From Chrysomallon squamiferum (Eukaryota; Mollusca; Gastropoda; Neomphalida; Peltospiridae): a stretch of 17,500 nucleotides of DNA. The stretch lies in the NCBI GenBank assembly GCA_012295275.1, contig CM022667.1, positions 3,134,501-3,152,000 on the forward strand, given 5' to 3'. Within the stretch, counting starts at the first letter, position 1. Every line of letters starts with the position of its first letter. Both the position numbers and the translations under genes were made by a program. Shown one piece after another: positions 17,179 to 17,500 of the stretch. A model generated the notes under the pieces. That model saw only the letters and a program-made list of their open reading frames with translations, was not told where the DNA came from and did no database searches.

Positions 17179-17500
17179 AAAAGAAAGAAAGAAAGAAAGA
17201 AAAAGAAAGAAAGAAAAAGAAAAAAAAAAAAAAAAAAGATAGAAGAGAATAGACTAAAAAAGAAATTTATACATATAAAAATTATTCAGTGCTTAGCACA
17301 TTATTTCTCGTTTTTATCAAGCGTTCAGTTACCACACGACTATCGCAGAAATAAAACTCCATTTCTATAATAAATTACTTTGATGCGTTACTTTTGTACC
17401 GCAGTATAACCATTCAAATCCTATGGGTATATTATCTCATACTACTTTCACCGTTTTTATTCCAACTGACGTAAATAACGCATGTTTTTTTCCCTGAGCA
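16951..17500. other. Intron or upstream region with ATA/AAAT/AAAG microsatellites
   Basis: ATA/GATG tracts lie at 17020-17056. (ATA)n, (AAAT)n and (AAAG)n follow from 17109 to 17236. The last 260 bases show no exon on either strand. The incoming phase of the exon at 16950 implies that further exons lie beyond the window. Confidence 0.6.

Overview
The window is animal nuclear DNA. It is strongly AT-rich and carries short GC-richer exons with GT-AG introns of about 0.2 to 1 kb. Extracellular CUB and LDL-receptor class A (LDLa) domains are split over many mostly phase-1 exons. Very abundant microsatellites (ATT/GTT, CT, GT, GTAT, GATA, poly-A/T) fit a marine invertebrate, most likely a lophotrochozoan such as a mollusc. 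The species placement is inference. No viral, bacterial, tRNA, rRNA or CRISPR features were seen.

Left part (about 1-3.6 kb, + strand): the 3' end of a single-pass membrane receptor gene. A probable exon ends in a CUB-like tail (1042-1140). It is followed by a transmembrane exon (1366-1568), a small exon with a PPAY motif (1953-2059), and a large last exon with a PPSY motif, an acidic run and a nine-residue repeat (2836-3462, originally probably to 3617). The two PPxY motifs suggest that WW-domain HECT ubiquitin ligases of the NEDD4 type bind the tail. The intron before the last exon holds three tandem copies of that exon's own 3' splice site; both decoy copies lead straight to a stop.

Middle (about 3.6-10.7 kb): mostly gene-free AT-rich DNA with satellites. 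It contains one orphan exon-like segment on the + strand (8091-8144), an old five-copy repeat of 100-125 bp (8.27-8.8 kb), a possible transposon end (9.56 kb) and a cluster of CRE-like sites (9.83-10.13 kb).

Right part (10791-16950, - strand): nine exons of a second gene, read right to left. They encode a CUB-like region, a second CUB, a linker exon, a third CUB and two LDLa modules, about 508 codons in all. Eight exon junctions join in frame. Neither its start nor a convincing membrane or terminal exon is visible; an extracellular or receptor role, perhaps like invertebrate CUB/LDLa receptors such as Culd, is a tentative family-level inference.

The most notable points are two independent one-base frameshifts (about 3453 and 16820) with a third frame mismatch between + exons; the complementary contents and matching phases of the two convergent gene pieces, which could be one receptor gene broken by an inversion or misassembly; and a switch of T/A strand bias near 7.2 kb that follows the two transcription directions.
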